Part shown: positions 44,093-52,523 of the stretch, piece after piece | Numbering within the stretch: position 1 is the first letter of the stretch | How the letters are laid out: each line of letters opens with the position of its first letter | Notes under the pieces: generated by a model | Databases searched by the model: none | What the model was told of the DNA's origin: nothing | What the model saw: the letters and a program-made list of their open reading frames with translations, nothing else | Program-made: the position numbers and the translations under genes | Assembly (NCBI GenBank): GCA_948471205.1 | Contig: CAOKRT010000002.1 | Location: 123,558-187,557, forward strand | Length of the DNA: 64,000 bases | Origin: an uncultured Oscillospiraceae bacterium | GTDB lineage: Bacteria > Bacillota > Clostridia > Oscillospirales > Acutalibacteraceae | Reading direction: 5' to 3'

Positions 44093-44172
44093 TTGATATT
44101 TATTTGGAAATTAAACATCTTTTTCCGATAATTATAGTAAATTTGCACAAACTTACAGTTATTTACGACTAA

Positions 44173-44219
44173 CCACAACGTATTGTGTATTACTCTCGCT
44201 CTGTTGTTACATATTGTGG
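44173..44219 (+). promoter_or_regulatory. Tandem NrdR-like boxes
   Basis: CCACAACGTATTGTGT (44173-44188) and TTGTTACATATTGTGG (44204-44219) resemble the NrdR box ACACTATATATTGTGT at about 12 and 10 of 16 positions. Their starts are 31 bases apart, the usual spacing of NrdR pairs. The distance to the nrdD promoter (about 205 bases) is unusually long. Confidence 0.45.
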
Positions 44220-44423
44220 TTTTATGTTTTCTTTTCAATTATACAATCTGTATTTACTATTTTGTAACATTTTCCTTAAAATTGCTTTTATCACTTCTGT
44301 TTCTGCCCTTTTTAAGCCAAAAAAACAATTATACATACTTGCAAAGCAAAATCTACATATTGTTTATTTTTCTGTCATTTCCAAAATATTACACAATATC
44401 TTGTATTTTTTCAAAGAAAGTTA

Positions 44424-44452
44424 TTGACAGCGGCACTATATTTTGGTATTAT
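44424..44452 (+). promoter_or_regulatory. Promoter of nrdD
   Basis: Perfect TTGACA, 17-base spacer, TATTAT. The spacer includes GCACTATATTTTGGTA, whose first half matches an NrdR box. The leader to the ATG is about 108 bases. Confidence 0.75.
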
Positions 44453-44567
44453 GGTAACGCACCGCAACTGCAGTGTAACCTTTTTGTAATAATTAAACAG
44501 GCAAAACTTACGGATTTACCTATAATAGTATGTATTTGCCTGCTTTGGAAATATGGGGTATTAAATT

Positions 44568-46745
44568 ATGAAAATCATTAAAAGAAACGGCTCTGAAGTA
44601 GATTTTGATTTAAACAAAATAATTGTTGCCGTAACAAAAGCAAATGCAGCCTGTGAAAAAGAGGAGTTGTCCGCTTCTCAGATAACCGATATTGCTGAAT
44701 ATGTTGAATTTAAAATCCAAAAATCCAACCGTGCTCTTTCAGTAGAGGAAATTCAGGATATCGTTGAAAATCAGATTATGGCACAGGGCGCATTTGAGGT
44801 TGCCAGAAGATATGTAAAATATCGTTATAACCGCACACTTATCAGAAAGGCAAATACCACTGATAATCAGATTCTTACCCTTATTGAATGCAATAACGAA
44901 GAAGTTAAGCAGGAAAATTCCAATAAAAACCCCACTGTAAACAGTGTTCAGCGCGACTATATGGCGGGCGAGGTTTCAAAAGACCTTACAAAACGAATTC
45001 TTCTTCCGGCAGAAATTGTTGAAGCGCATGAAAACGGAATTATTCATTTCCATGATGCAGATTACTTTGCACAGCATATGCATAACTGTGACCTTGTTAA
45101 TCTGGAAGATATGCTTCAAAACGGCACAGTTATCAGCGGAACAATGATTGAAAAACCGCATTCATTTTCAACTGCCTGCAATATTGCAACACAGATTATT
45201 GCGCAGATTGCATCCAGCCAGTACGGCGGACAGAGTATAAGCCTTTCTCATCTTGCTCCGTTTGTTGATTTAAGCCGTAAAAAATTCAAAAGGGATGTTC
45301 GTGCAGAGCTTGAGGCGGCAGGCGTTGAGCCAACGGACGAACAGGTTAATAAAATTACGGAAATCCGTGTAAGAGATGAAATAAACCGCGGTGTACAAAT
45401 GATTCAATATCAGGTTATCACACTTATGACCACAAACGGACAGGCTCCTTTCGTTACAGTGTTTATGTATCTTGATGAGGTTGAAGAAGGGCAGACAAGG
45501 GATGACCTTAAACTGATTATTGAAGAGGTTCTGCGCCAGCGTATTAAGGGTGTTAAAAATGAAAGCGGCGTATGGATTACACCCGCTTTCCCAAAACTTA
45601 TTTATGTACTTGATGAAGATAATATCACAGAAGGCTCCAAATACTGGGATGTTACCTGCCTTGCCGCTGAATGCACGGCAAAACGAATGGTACCCGATTA
45701 CATTTCCGCTAAAAAAATGAAGGAACTTAAAGTGGACAAAAACGGCAATTCAAATGTTTACACCTGTATGGGATGCCGTTCTTTCCTTACACCGTATGTA
45801 GACCCCAAAACAAACAAACCAAAATATTACGGCAGATTTAATCAGGGTGTTGTTACACTTAATCTGGTTGATATTGCATGCTCTTCCGGCGGAGATTTAA
45901 CAAAATTCTGGAATATTTTTGAAGAAAGACTGGACCTTTGCTACCGTGCGCTTATGTGCCGCCACAACAGACTGCTTGGCACACCAAGCGATGTAGCGCC
46001 TATTCTTTGGCAGTACGGCGCACTTGCAAGGCTTAAAAAGGGTGAAACGATTGACAAACTTCTTTTCGGCGGTTATTCAACAATTTCACTTGGCTATGCA
46101 GGACTTTACGAATGTGTTAAATATATGACCGGAAAAAGTCATACAGACCATGAAGCAAAGGATTTTGCCCTCTCTGTTATGCAGAAAATGAACGATGCCT
46201 GCCAGACATGGAAGAAACAGGAAAACATTGATTTTTCTGTTTACGGCACGCCGCTTGAATCCACTACATATAAATTTTCAAAATGTCTTCAGAAACGTTT
46301 CGGAAAAATACCGGGCGTTACAGATAAAAATTATATTACAAACAGCTATCATGTTCACGTTTCAGAAGAAATAGACGCTTTCACAAAGCTTTCATTTGAA
46401 TCTGAATTCCAGAAACTTTCACCGGGCGGCGCAATCAGCTATGTTGAAGTTCCGAATATGCAGGACAATATTCCTGCCGTTTTAAGTGTTATGCAATACA
46501 TTTATGACCATATTATGTATGCCGAGCTGAATACAAAAAGCGATTACTGCCAAAGCTGCGGTTACAACGGTGAAATTCAGGTTGTTGACAACGGAGACGG
46601 TAAGCTTGTATGGAGATGCCCGAACTGCGGAAACGAAGACCAGGACAAAATGAATGTGGCACGCCGCACCTGCGGATATATCGGCACACAGTTCTGGAAT
46701 CAGGGAAGAACACAGGAAATTAAAGAAAGAGTTTTGCATTTATAA
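44568..46745 (+). CDS. nrdD: Anaerobic ribonucleoside-triphosphate reductase
   Basis: 725 residues. Class III reductase making dNTPs without oxygen. N-terminal ATP-cone (MKIIKRNGSEVDFDLNKI), catalytic barrel, zinc site CQSCGYNGE/CPNCGNED, and C-terminal glycyl radical motif RRTCGYIGTQFWNQGR. NrdR-type control is likely from the upstream boxes. Followed one base after its stop by nrdG. Confidence 0.97.
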   Translation: MKIIKRNGSEVDFDLNKIIVAVTKANAACEKEELSASQITDIAEYVEFKIQKSNRALSVEEIQDIVENQIMAQGAFEVARRYVKYRYNRTLIRKANTTDNQILTLIECNNEEVKQENSNKNPTVNSVQRDYMAGEVSKDLTKRILLPAEIVEAHENGIIHFHDADYFAQHMHNCDLVNLEDMLQNGTVISGTMIEKPHSFSTACNIATQIIAQIASSQYGGQSISLSHLAPFVDLSRKKFKRDVRAELEAAGVEPTDEQVNKITEIRVRDEINRGVQMIQYQVITLMTTNGQAPFVTVFMYLDEVEEGQTRDDLKLIIEEVLRQRIKGVKNESGVWITPAFPKLIYVLDEDNITEGSKYWDVTCLAAECTAKRMVPDYISAKKMKELKVDKNGNSNVYTCMGCRSFLTPYVDPKTNKPKYYGRFNQGVVTLNLVDIACSSGGDLTKFWNIFEERLDLCYRALMCRHNRLLGTPSDVAPILWQYGALARLKKGETIDKLLFGGYSTISLGYAGLYECVKYMTGKSHTDHEAKDFALSVMQKMNDACQTWKKQENIDFSVYGTPLESTTYKFSKCLQKRFGKIPGVTDKNYITNSYHVHVSEEIDAFTKLSFESEFQKLSPGGAISYVEVPNMQDNIPAVLSVMQYIYDHIMYAELNTKSDYCQSCGYNGEIQVVDNGDGKLVWRCPNCGNEDQDKMNVARRTCGYIGTQFWNQGRTQEIKERVLHL

Positions 46746-46746
46746 T

Positions 46747-47271
46747 ATGAATGTTGCAGAAATAAAAACAAACGATATCGCAAACGGAGAGGGCGTGCGC
46801 ACCTCTCTTTTTGTATCGGGCTGCCGCCATCGCTGCCCTGACTGCTTCAATTATATGGCATGGGATTTTGAGTACGGCAAGCCTTTCACAAAAGAAACCG
46901 AGAATAAAATCCTTACATCACTGAAGCCAAACTGGATTGCCGGTCTTTCGCTTCTTGGCGGAGAACCGTTTGAACCTGAAAATCAAATCGAGCTTCTGCC
47001 TTTTATCAAAAAATTAAAGAAACAGTATCCGGATAAAAGTATTTGGTGTTACAGCGGTTTTACAATTGAAGAAATAACCGGAAAAATCCCTTCAAGAGCT
47101 TTTACCGAAATATCGGTTGAGCTGTTAAAAATGCTGGATGTTCTTGTTGACGGAAGATATGAAAAGGTGTTAAAAAACATAAGTCTTAAATTCCGCGGCT
47201 CTGAAAACCAGCGTGTTATCGATGTAAAAAAAACATTGGAGCACAACAAGATTATTTTATATCTTAATTAA
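46747..47271 (+). CDS. nrdG: Anaerobic ribonucleotide reductase activating protein
   Basis: 174 residues. Short radical-SAM activase; cluster motif CRHRCPDCFNYMAW (CxxxCxxC) and SLLGGEPFEPEN. Generates the NrdD glycyl radical. Starts at ATG 46747, one base after the nrdD stop; the longer frame upstream belongs to nrdD sequence. No clear Shine-Dalgarno, so translation is probably coupled. Confidence 0.96.
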   Translation: MNVAEIKTNDIANGEGVRTSLFVSGCRHRCPDCFNYMAWDFEYGKPFTKETENKILTSLKPNWIAGLSLLGGEPFEPENQIELLPFIKKLKKQYPDKSIWCYSGFTIEEITGKIPSRAFTEISVELLKMLDVLVDGRYEKVLKNISLKFRGSENQRVIDVKKTLEHNKIILYLN

Positions 47272-47318
47272 ATCTTTATTTTTTCTTAAGCAAAACAAAA
47301 ATAATATATATTAGAATG

Positions 47319-47346
47319 AAGCACACAGAGTTCCTGTGTGCTTTTT
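47319..47346 (+). terminator. Terminator of nrdDG
   Basis: AAGCACACAG / CTGTGTGCTT stem, AGTTC loop, then T run. Confidence 0.85.
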
Positions 47347-47374
47347 GATAATGAAAAAAGAAAGGATAAAGAAA

Positions 47375-48187
47375 ATGAAAGTAAAACACAGAAGAAAATC
47401 CCATTCAGGTAAAGTAACCGTTTTTCTGATAGTATCACTTATAATTTTAACTGCTGCACTGCTTTTGTTTTTCAGTTCACGAAACACGGATAATTTTGAT
47501 TTATTTTCAGAAGAAAGTCCTCAGATTATGATTAAAAACTATGCCGACAACCACGGACTGAATTATAATGAATACCCCAAAAAACTGATTGAACTGCTTG
47601 AAAAGAATCCAGAAACCAAAGACTTTGTGCTTTCCTATCCGAAAGAACATAATAAGGAACATACTATGGACATGCGTGAATATAAAAACGGTTCAACCGT
47701 TCCTTTGTTTATGCAGTGGGACAAACGCTGGGGATACATAAAATACAGCGGTGATCTTGCCGGACTTACAGGTTGCGGACCCGTGTGCCTTTCAATGGTA
47801 GCATATTACCTTACTGAAGACGAGGATATGTCACCCGATAAAATGATAGAATTCGCAAAAAAGAACGGCTATGCGCTGAACGGAATTACAGATAAGGGTT
47901 CATCCTGGACCCTTATCAGCGAGGGCGGAAAAAAGCTTGGGCTGGATGTAACAGAACTTCCGCTTGATAAAAACAGAATTGTTAAAAATCTTGAAGTCGG
48001 CAATCCCATTATTTGCTCTATGGGACCCGGTGATTTCACAACCACGGGACATTTTATTGTTTTAACAGGCTATGAAAACGGGAAAATCCGTGTAAACGAC
48101 CCAAACAGCCGTAAAAATTCAGAAAAACAATGGGAATATGAGGATATAAAAGACCAGATAAATAATTTATGGGCTATAAGAAAATAA
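47375..48187 (+). CDS. Membrane-anchored C39-like cysteine peptidase-domain protein
   Basis: About 270 residues from ATG 47375 (gaaagga upstream; earlier ATGs sit in the terminator region). Basic N-terminus, one transmembrane helix (VTVFLIVSLIILTAALLLFF), then an extracellular Peptidase_C39_2 domain: PLFMQWDKRWG, catalytic Cys in TGCGPVCLSMVAYYL, His in GHFIVLTGYENGKIRVNDP. Likely a surface peptidase or a non-bacteriocin housekeeping hydrolase; no bacteriocin genes are adjacent. Confidence 0.82.
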   Translation: MKVKHRRKSHSGKVTVFLIVSLIILTAALLLFFSSRNTDNFDLFSEESPQIMIKNYADNHGLNYNEYPKKLIELLEKNPETKDFVLSYPKEHNKEHTMDMREYKNGSTVPLFMQWDKRWGYIKYSGDLAGLTGCGPVCLSMVAYYLTEDEDMSPDKMIEFAKKNGYALNGITDKGSSWTLISEGGKKLGLDVTELPLDKNRIVKNLEVGNPIICSMGPGDFTTTGHFIVLTGYENGKIRVNDPNSRKNSEKQWEYEDIKDQINNLWAIRK

Positions 48188-48210
48188 AAGGGGCATAAGC
48201 CCCTTTTTGT
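48188..48210. terminator. Short bidirectional terminator
   Basis: AAGGGGC / GCCCCTT with ATAA loop and T residues between two convergent genes. Confidence 0.7.
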
Positions 48211-48211
48211 T

Positions 48212-48889
48212 TTACAGATATTTCTTTATTTCTTCAAGCGTATCAACAATATAATCTGCTTTAACAGCATCTGTTACAGGCATTTTATCATAATTAAACC
48301 AAAGCGTTTTGATGCCGTACTGTATACCACCCTTAATATCGGCTGAAAGCGAATCGCCTATCATAATGATATTTTCCTTCGGAATATTTCCAAGCCGTTC
48401 CAAACAGACATCAAAAAATTTCTTTTCAGGTTTGGGCGCCCCTATCTGTTCTGAATTAAAAATATGCGTTAAATATTTCATCATATCGGCATTCGTAAGC
48501 CGCTTTATCTGCTGCTGATAGGATGCATTGCTTGCCACACAAACCGTATATTTATCAGCAAGATATTCCAAAATTTCATATGCGCCCTCCACTGCCTGCT
48601 TACTGTCTGAAAACGCTTCTCTGAATTCCGTTTCAAACTGCAGTCCGTCTGCATCAATTCCAAGATGTTCAAAAATCGTTTTCCATCTCAATTTGTAAAG
48701 CGTTGGCTTATCTATTTCACCTGTTTCAATTTTCAGCCAAAGCATGTCATTTACTTCTTTAAAAACAGGAAAAACCTTTTCATTATACTGTAAATTCCAT
48801 TTTTCAAACTGCTTTTTGATTGTTGCCCCGGCACATTCATTAAAATCAAGCAGGGTATTATCAACATCAATCAGTACGGTTGTTATCAT
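48212..48889 (-). CDS. HAD hydrolase, YjjG-type pyrimidine nucleotidase
   Basis: 225 residues. HAD motifs: DVDNTLLDF (nucleophile Asp), VASNAS (motif II), KPEKKFF (motif III Lys) and MIGDSLSADIKGG (motif IV). The length and the NTLLDFNE start match the YjjG subgroup, which cleans non-canonical pyrimidine nucleotides. Its start overlaps the stop of the next HAD gene by four bases, so the two are cotranscribed. Confidence 0.85.
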   Translation of the reverse strand: MITTVLIDVDNTLLDFNECAGATIKKQFEKWNLQYNEKVFPVFKEVNDMLWLKIETGEIDKPTLYKLRWKTIFEHLGIDADGLQFETEFREAFSDSKQAVEGAYEILEYLADKYTVCVASNASYQQQIKRLTNADMMKYLTHIFNSEQIGAPKPEKKFFDVCLERLGNIPKENIIMIGDSLSADIKGGIQYGIKTLWFNYDKMPVTDAVKADYIVDTLEEIKKYL

Positions 48890-49710
48890 ATTATATTTTT
48901 CTCCGCATATTCAATAATATTTTCATTATTGGAACAGGCCACACCTGTTGCTATTGCTTTCAGTTCATCACATGCATTGGAAACAGCATAGGCACAGCCT
49001 GCCGCTTTAAACATATGTATATCATTTTTGCTGTCACCGAGCGCAAGCGTTTTTTCTGTATCAATTGACAGAATATGGCAAAGTCTTTTCAGACCTGTTC
49101 CTTTATTAGTGCCTTTATTCATTATTTCCAGATTGTTACCCATTGAACTCACCACTTGTTCATCGGGAAACTGCGCAGCAAGTTTTTCAAGACAATCGGA
49201 CCTTTCATCCATGTTTCTGAAAAAAGCGTCAAAAAGTTCGGGTTTAAGCGTTTCATTATCAAGCATAGATTCAAAATTCTCCGCCCGTTTTCTGCTGTGT
49301 GCAATAACCTTGCGAAAACGCGGATTAATTTTATAATATTCAAAGCACGTTTCCGTCATTTTACTTCCGATTGCCCAGGGATAACCGCCGCTGTATATTT
49401 CTATATACGTTTCATATGAACAAAGCAGTTTATAAATTCCCACAGCCGTTTCCCGCGGCATTACCGAGGAATAAAGGATGCCATTTTCCTTTTCATAAAT
49501 TCCCGAACCGTTTGAAAACACAAAATATTTAATACAGTTTTCCCTGCGGACTGCCTCAGGTATTTCATGATATGTACGCCCCGTAACAGGCACTGTTATA
49601 ATTCCTCTTTGGCTCAGCCGTCTGATTGCTGCAAGATTTTCCGTGCTTACCTCAGAATGATCATTCAACAACGTGCCGTCCATATCAACAGCAATTAAAG
49701 ATATATCCAT
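48886..49710 (-). CDS. Cof-type HAD hydrolase
   Basis: 274 residues, HAD subfamily IIB with the C2 cap. Motifs AVDMDGTLLND, PVTGRTYHE (motif II region), GTNKGTGLKRL (motif III Lys) and LALGDSKNDIHMFKAAG. These are sugar- or cofactor-phosphate phosphatases of broad specificity. First gene of a two-gene HAD operon. Confidence 0.9.
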   Translation of the reverse strand: MDISLIAVDMDGTLLNDHSEVSTENLAAIRRLSQRGIITVPVTGRTYHEIPEAVRRENCIKYFVFSNGSGIYEKENGILYSSVMPRETAVGIYKLLCSYETYIEIYSGGYPWAIGSKMTETCFEYYKINPRFRKVIAHSRKRAENFESMLDNETLKPELFDAFFRNMDERSDCLEKLAAQFPDEQVVSSMGNNLEIMNKGTNKGTGLKRLCHILSIDTEKTLALGDSKNDIHMFKAAGCAYAVSNACDELKAIATGVACSNNENIIEYAEKNII

Positions 49711-49737
49711 TTTCCATTCCTTTACAGCTAAATAAAA

Positions 49738-49769
49738 CAGAGAATATTACGCAAGCGAAATATTCTCTG
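49738..49769 (-). terminator. Terminator of the transketolase operon
   Basis: CAGAGAATATT / AATATTCTCTG stem, T-rich on the minus strand. Confidence 0.75.
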
Positions 49770-49777
49770 CTCTTTTA

Positions 49778-50719
49778 TTATTTTACAAATTCCTTTGTAA
49801 CGCAAACAATGTTTTCTGCACTTAATCCGAACTGCTTTAACAAATCCTTTGCAGGTCCGCTGTGACCGAAGACATCGTTAACGCCGATTCTTTTAACAGG
49901 AACAGGACATTTCTCTGAAAGGCAAGCACAAACAGCTTCTCCGAGTCCGCCCACAATGCTGTGTTCCTCAACTGTAATCACTCTGCCTGTTTTCTTTGCT
50001 GAGGCAGCAACAAGCGCTTCATCAAGAGGTTTTATTGTTGCAATATTGATAATTTCAGCATCAATTCCATCTGCCGCAAGCATCTTGCCTGCTTCAATTG
50101 CTTCAGCAACCATTAAACCGTTTGCAATAATTGTAACATCCTTGCCTTCTTTGATAACTTCGCCCTTGCCGATTTCAAACTTATAGCTTTCATCGTGAAA
50201 TACCGGAACAGCCAGTCTGCCGAATCTGAGATAAACAGGACCTTCATATTTATATGCTGCTTTAACGGCCTGCTGTGCTTCAATATCATCTGCCGGACAA
50301 ATAACAACCATGCCCGGAATTGCACGCATAAGAGCAAAATCCTCACAGCACTGATGGGAGGCACCGTCCTCGCCAACAGAAATGCCGGCATGTGTTGCAC
50401 CGATTTTAACATTAAGGTGCGGATAACCGATTGAATTTCTGATTTGCTCAAACGCTCTGCCCGATGCAAACATAGCAAAACTTGAAGCAAACGGAACAAG
50501 ACCCATTGTGCTTAATCCTGCCGCAACCGAAACCATATTTGCTTCTGCTATACCGCAGTTAAAATGTCTTTCCGGATATTCTTTCTGAAAAATACCTGTT
50601 TTTGTAGCTGCCGAAAGGTCCGCATCAAGAACAACTATATTATCTGCACCTTCTGCCGCAAGTTCCTTTAACGCTGTACCGTAGCTGTCTCTTGTAGCAA
50701 CATTTTTTACTTCTGCCAT
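49778..50719 (-). CDS. Transketolase, C-terminal subunit
   Basis: 313 residues, pyrimidine-binding and C-terminal domains of transketolase as a separate chain. Seen: VLDADLSAATKTGIFQKEYP, NCGIAEANMVSVAAGLS (catalytic Glu region), THAGISVGEDGASHQ. Forms the active heteromer with the N-terminal subunit just upstream (three-base gap). The pair moves two-carbon units in the non-oxidative pentose phosphate route; split transketolases are common in Clostridia. Confidence 0.93.
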   Translation of the reverse strand: MAEVKNVATRDSYGTALKELAAEGADNIVVLDADLSAATKTGIFQKEYPERHFNCGIAEANMVSVAAGLSTMGLVPFASSFAMFASGRAFEQIRNSIGYPHLNVKIGATHAGISVGEDGASHQCCEDFALMRAIPGMVVICPADDIEAQQAVKAAYKYEGPVYLRFGRLAVPVFHDESYKFEIGKGEVIKEGKDVTIIANGLMVAEAIEAGKMLAADGIDAEIINIATIKPLDEALVAASAKKTGRVITVEEHSIVGGLGEAVCACLSEKCPVPVKRIGVNDVFGHSGPAKDLLKQFGLSAENIVCVTKEFVK

Positions 50720-50722
50720 TCC

Positions 50723-51568
50723 TTATGCCTCCTGTAATTCTGCAAGCTTTGCATTAAGCTCTGCCATTGCAATTTCATATTCTTCTGTATTCGGCGCTTT
50801 TCCATGCCAGCCTACTTCGTGTTCCATATAGGAAACGCCCTTGCCCTTAACGGTTTTCATAATAATTGCAAAAGGCTTGGTGCTTTGATGGAATTTTTCA
50901 AAAGCCGATTCAATTTCATCCAAATCATTTCCGTCTATAACAACATAATCAAATCCGAAAGCGGCGGCCTTTTCATCAATAGGCTCTGCGCTCATAACAT
51001 CTTCACATTTTCCGTCTATCTGAAGTCCGTTAACATCAACAATGATACACAGATTATCAAGATTATAATGGGCGGCAAACATCATGGCTTCCCAAACCTG
51101 ACCTTCTTCAATTTCACCGTCGCCAAGCATAGTATAAACACGTACATTTTCTTTTCCAAGATATTTTGCGCCTTTTGCCATTCCGCATGCTGCACTGATG
51201 CCCTGACCAAGAGAGCCGGTGCTCATATCAACACCGGGAACAGTGTTCATATTCGGATGGCCCTGAAGATAAGAACCGATGTGGCGAAGTGTTTTTAAAT
51301 CTTCTGCAGGGAAAAAGCCCGTATAAGCAAGCGCACTGTAAAGTGCAGGTGCGGCATGACCCTTTGAAAGAACAAATCTGTCGCGGTTTTCCATTTTCGG
51401 ATTTTTAGGATCAACATTCATTTCCTTACCGTAAAGATAAGCAAGAATATCTGCTGCGGAAAGGCTTCCGCCCGGATGACCTGCTTTCGCATTATATGTA
51501 CCTTCTATAATTCCAAGGCGAATCTGCGCCGCAAGAATCTGAAGTTCTTTTTTAAGCTTATTATCCAT
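50723..51568 (-). CDS. Transketolase, N-terminal (TPP-binding) subunit
   Basis: 281 residues. TPP pyrophosphate-binding domain: AGHPGGSLSAADILAYLY, KGHAAPALYSALA, GSLGQGISAACGMAKG and the GDGEIEEGQVWEA metal/TPP motif. Pairs with the C-terminal chain in the next gene. The thiamine uptake operon in this window would supply its cofactor. Confidence 0.94.
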   Translation of the reverse strand: MDNKLKKELQILAAQIRLGIIEGTYNAKAGHPGGSLSAADILAYLYGKEMNVDPKNPKMENRDRFVLSKGHAAPALYSALAYTGFFPAEDLKTLRHIGSYLQGHPNMNTVPGVDMSTGSLGQGISAACGMAKGAKYLGKENVRVYTMLGDGEIEEGQVWEAMMFAAHYNLDNLCIIVDVNGLQIDGKCEDVMSAEPIDEKAAAFGFDYVVIDGNDLDEIESAFEKFHQSTKPFAIIMKTVKGKGVSYMEHEVGWHGKAPNTEEYEIAMAELNAKLAELQEA

Positions 51569-51682
51569 AAGTTTAACTCCTTTTTATGTTATCACATTTA
51601 CTACCGCATTATTTTAACATTAATCAACAAATACTGCAATAGAAAAAATATATTTCATCTTAATAAAATAAGAAAGATATAA

Positions 51683-52450
51683 TCAATCGGTTTTTTCATC
51701 ATGAACAAGCAAGGCGCAGATAAGATATCTGCTGGAATTATCCCCGGTTACGCATGTTGACAAAACAAGGATTCTGCTGTTTTCATCAACAGGCTTATCA
51801 AACTGCTGACGCACATTTTTTAAAGAAGAATCCGGATTCATAATCATATTCTGAAATTCCGAAAGCTGTGCTTTGTCGCTGAAATCATTTGTATTCAGAA
51901 TATGCCTGTCATCGTATTTAAAAGCAGATATTACCTGATATGTAATTTTTCTTTGCGGTAAATAAACATAAAAATATTCATTGGAATCAAAAAAAACTTT
52001 ATCTTCAAAATGATGAAGTGTGGTAAACATTGTATCCCCGTAATTGTTATGACCGTAAACAAGCGTTACCGCATCCGAAAAATCCTTTGCACTGCATTTT
52101 TCTGTATAAATCGCACCGCTTTGCAGATAGGATTTATCAACTGCGCTGTGATTTAAATAAAAAGTATCGTCCGCACCGTGCTGTACAATCGGATAATCCA
52201 CTTTTGTATTATCTATTTTAATCCATGCGTATATTTCATCATTCTTCTGTTTCAAGTCTTTAAAAGGAACAGGATTGAATACAGCCGTTTCATTTTCCTG
52301 TGTTGTTATAACGGAAACGGCTTCGGTTGTTTTGTATTCCTGTTCTGCCCTAAACTGATTATAAAGATTAAAACCCAAACAAACAGCAGACAAAACAAAT
52401 ACTGCTGCCGAAATAATCAGTACGGTTTTATAAATTGCTTTTTTATTCAT
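51683..52450 (-). CDS. Class B sortase
   Basis: 255 residues. N-terminal transmembrane anchor (about 8-28), then a sortase B barrel: DNTKVDYPIVQHGADDTFYL, His134 in VYGHNNYGD, catalytic Cys233 in LSTCVTG and Arg241 in SSRYLICALL. Attaches surface proteins to peptidoglycan. No substrate gene is adjacent; the only sorting signal seen in the window is the VPETG tail of the transglutaminase-like protein, which differs from classical NPQTN-type signals but is close to the (S/N)PxTG motifs of clostridial class B enzymes. Confidence 0.92.
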   Translation of the reverse strand: MNKKAIYKTVLIISAAVFVLSAVCLGFNLYNQFRAEQEYKTTEAVSVITTQENETAVFNPVPFKDLKQKNDEIYAWIKIDNTKVDYPIVQHGADDTFYLNHSAVDKSYLQSGAIYTEKCSAKDFSDAVTLVYGHNNYGDTMFTTLHHFEDKVFFDSNEYFYVYLPQRKITYQVISAFKYDDRHILNTNDFSDKAQLSEFQNMIMNPDSSLKNVRQQFDKPVDENSRILVLSTCVTGDNSSRYLICALLVHDEKTD

Positions 52451-52467
52451 ACTATCACCTACAATTC

Positions 52468-52496
52468 AAAAGCCTGCTGCATAATACAGCAGGCTT
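52468..52496 (-). terminator. Terminator of the ABC exporter operon
   Basis: AGCCTGCTG / CAGCAGGCT stem with T residues on the minus strand. Confidence 0.8.
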
Positions 52497-52523
52497 ACTG
52501 ATATTTTAAACGAAAAATACATT

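Larger units (their letters stand above)
43991..44567. other. 577-base divergent regulatory region between pflB and nrdD
   Basis: AT-rich, no convincing ORF. Contains the pflB promoter, a pair of NrdR-like boxes and the nrdD promoter, listed separately. Confidence 0.7.

Noticed and set aside
44161-44219. Rex or FNR-type operator
   Set aside because: The arms read CACAA..TTGTG, the reverse of the Rex TTGTGA..TCACAA arrangement; the 31-base spacing fits NrdR better.
46654-46746. 31-codon extension of nrdG into nrdD
   Set aside because: Overlaps the nrdD glycyl-radical coding region; the normal NrdG N-terminus starts at 46747.
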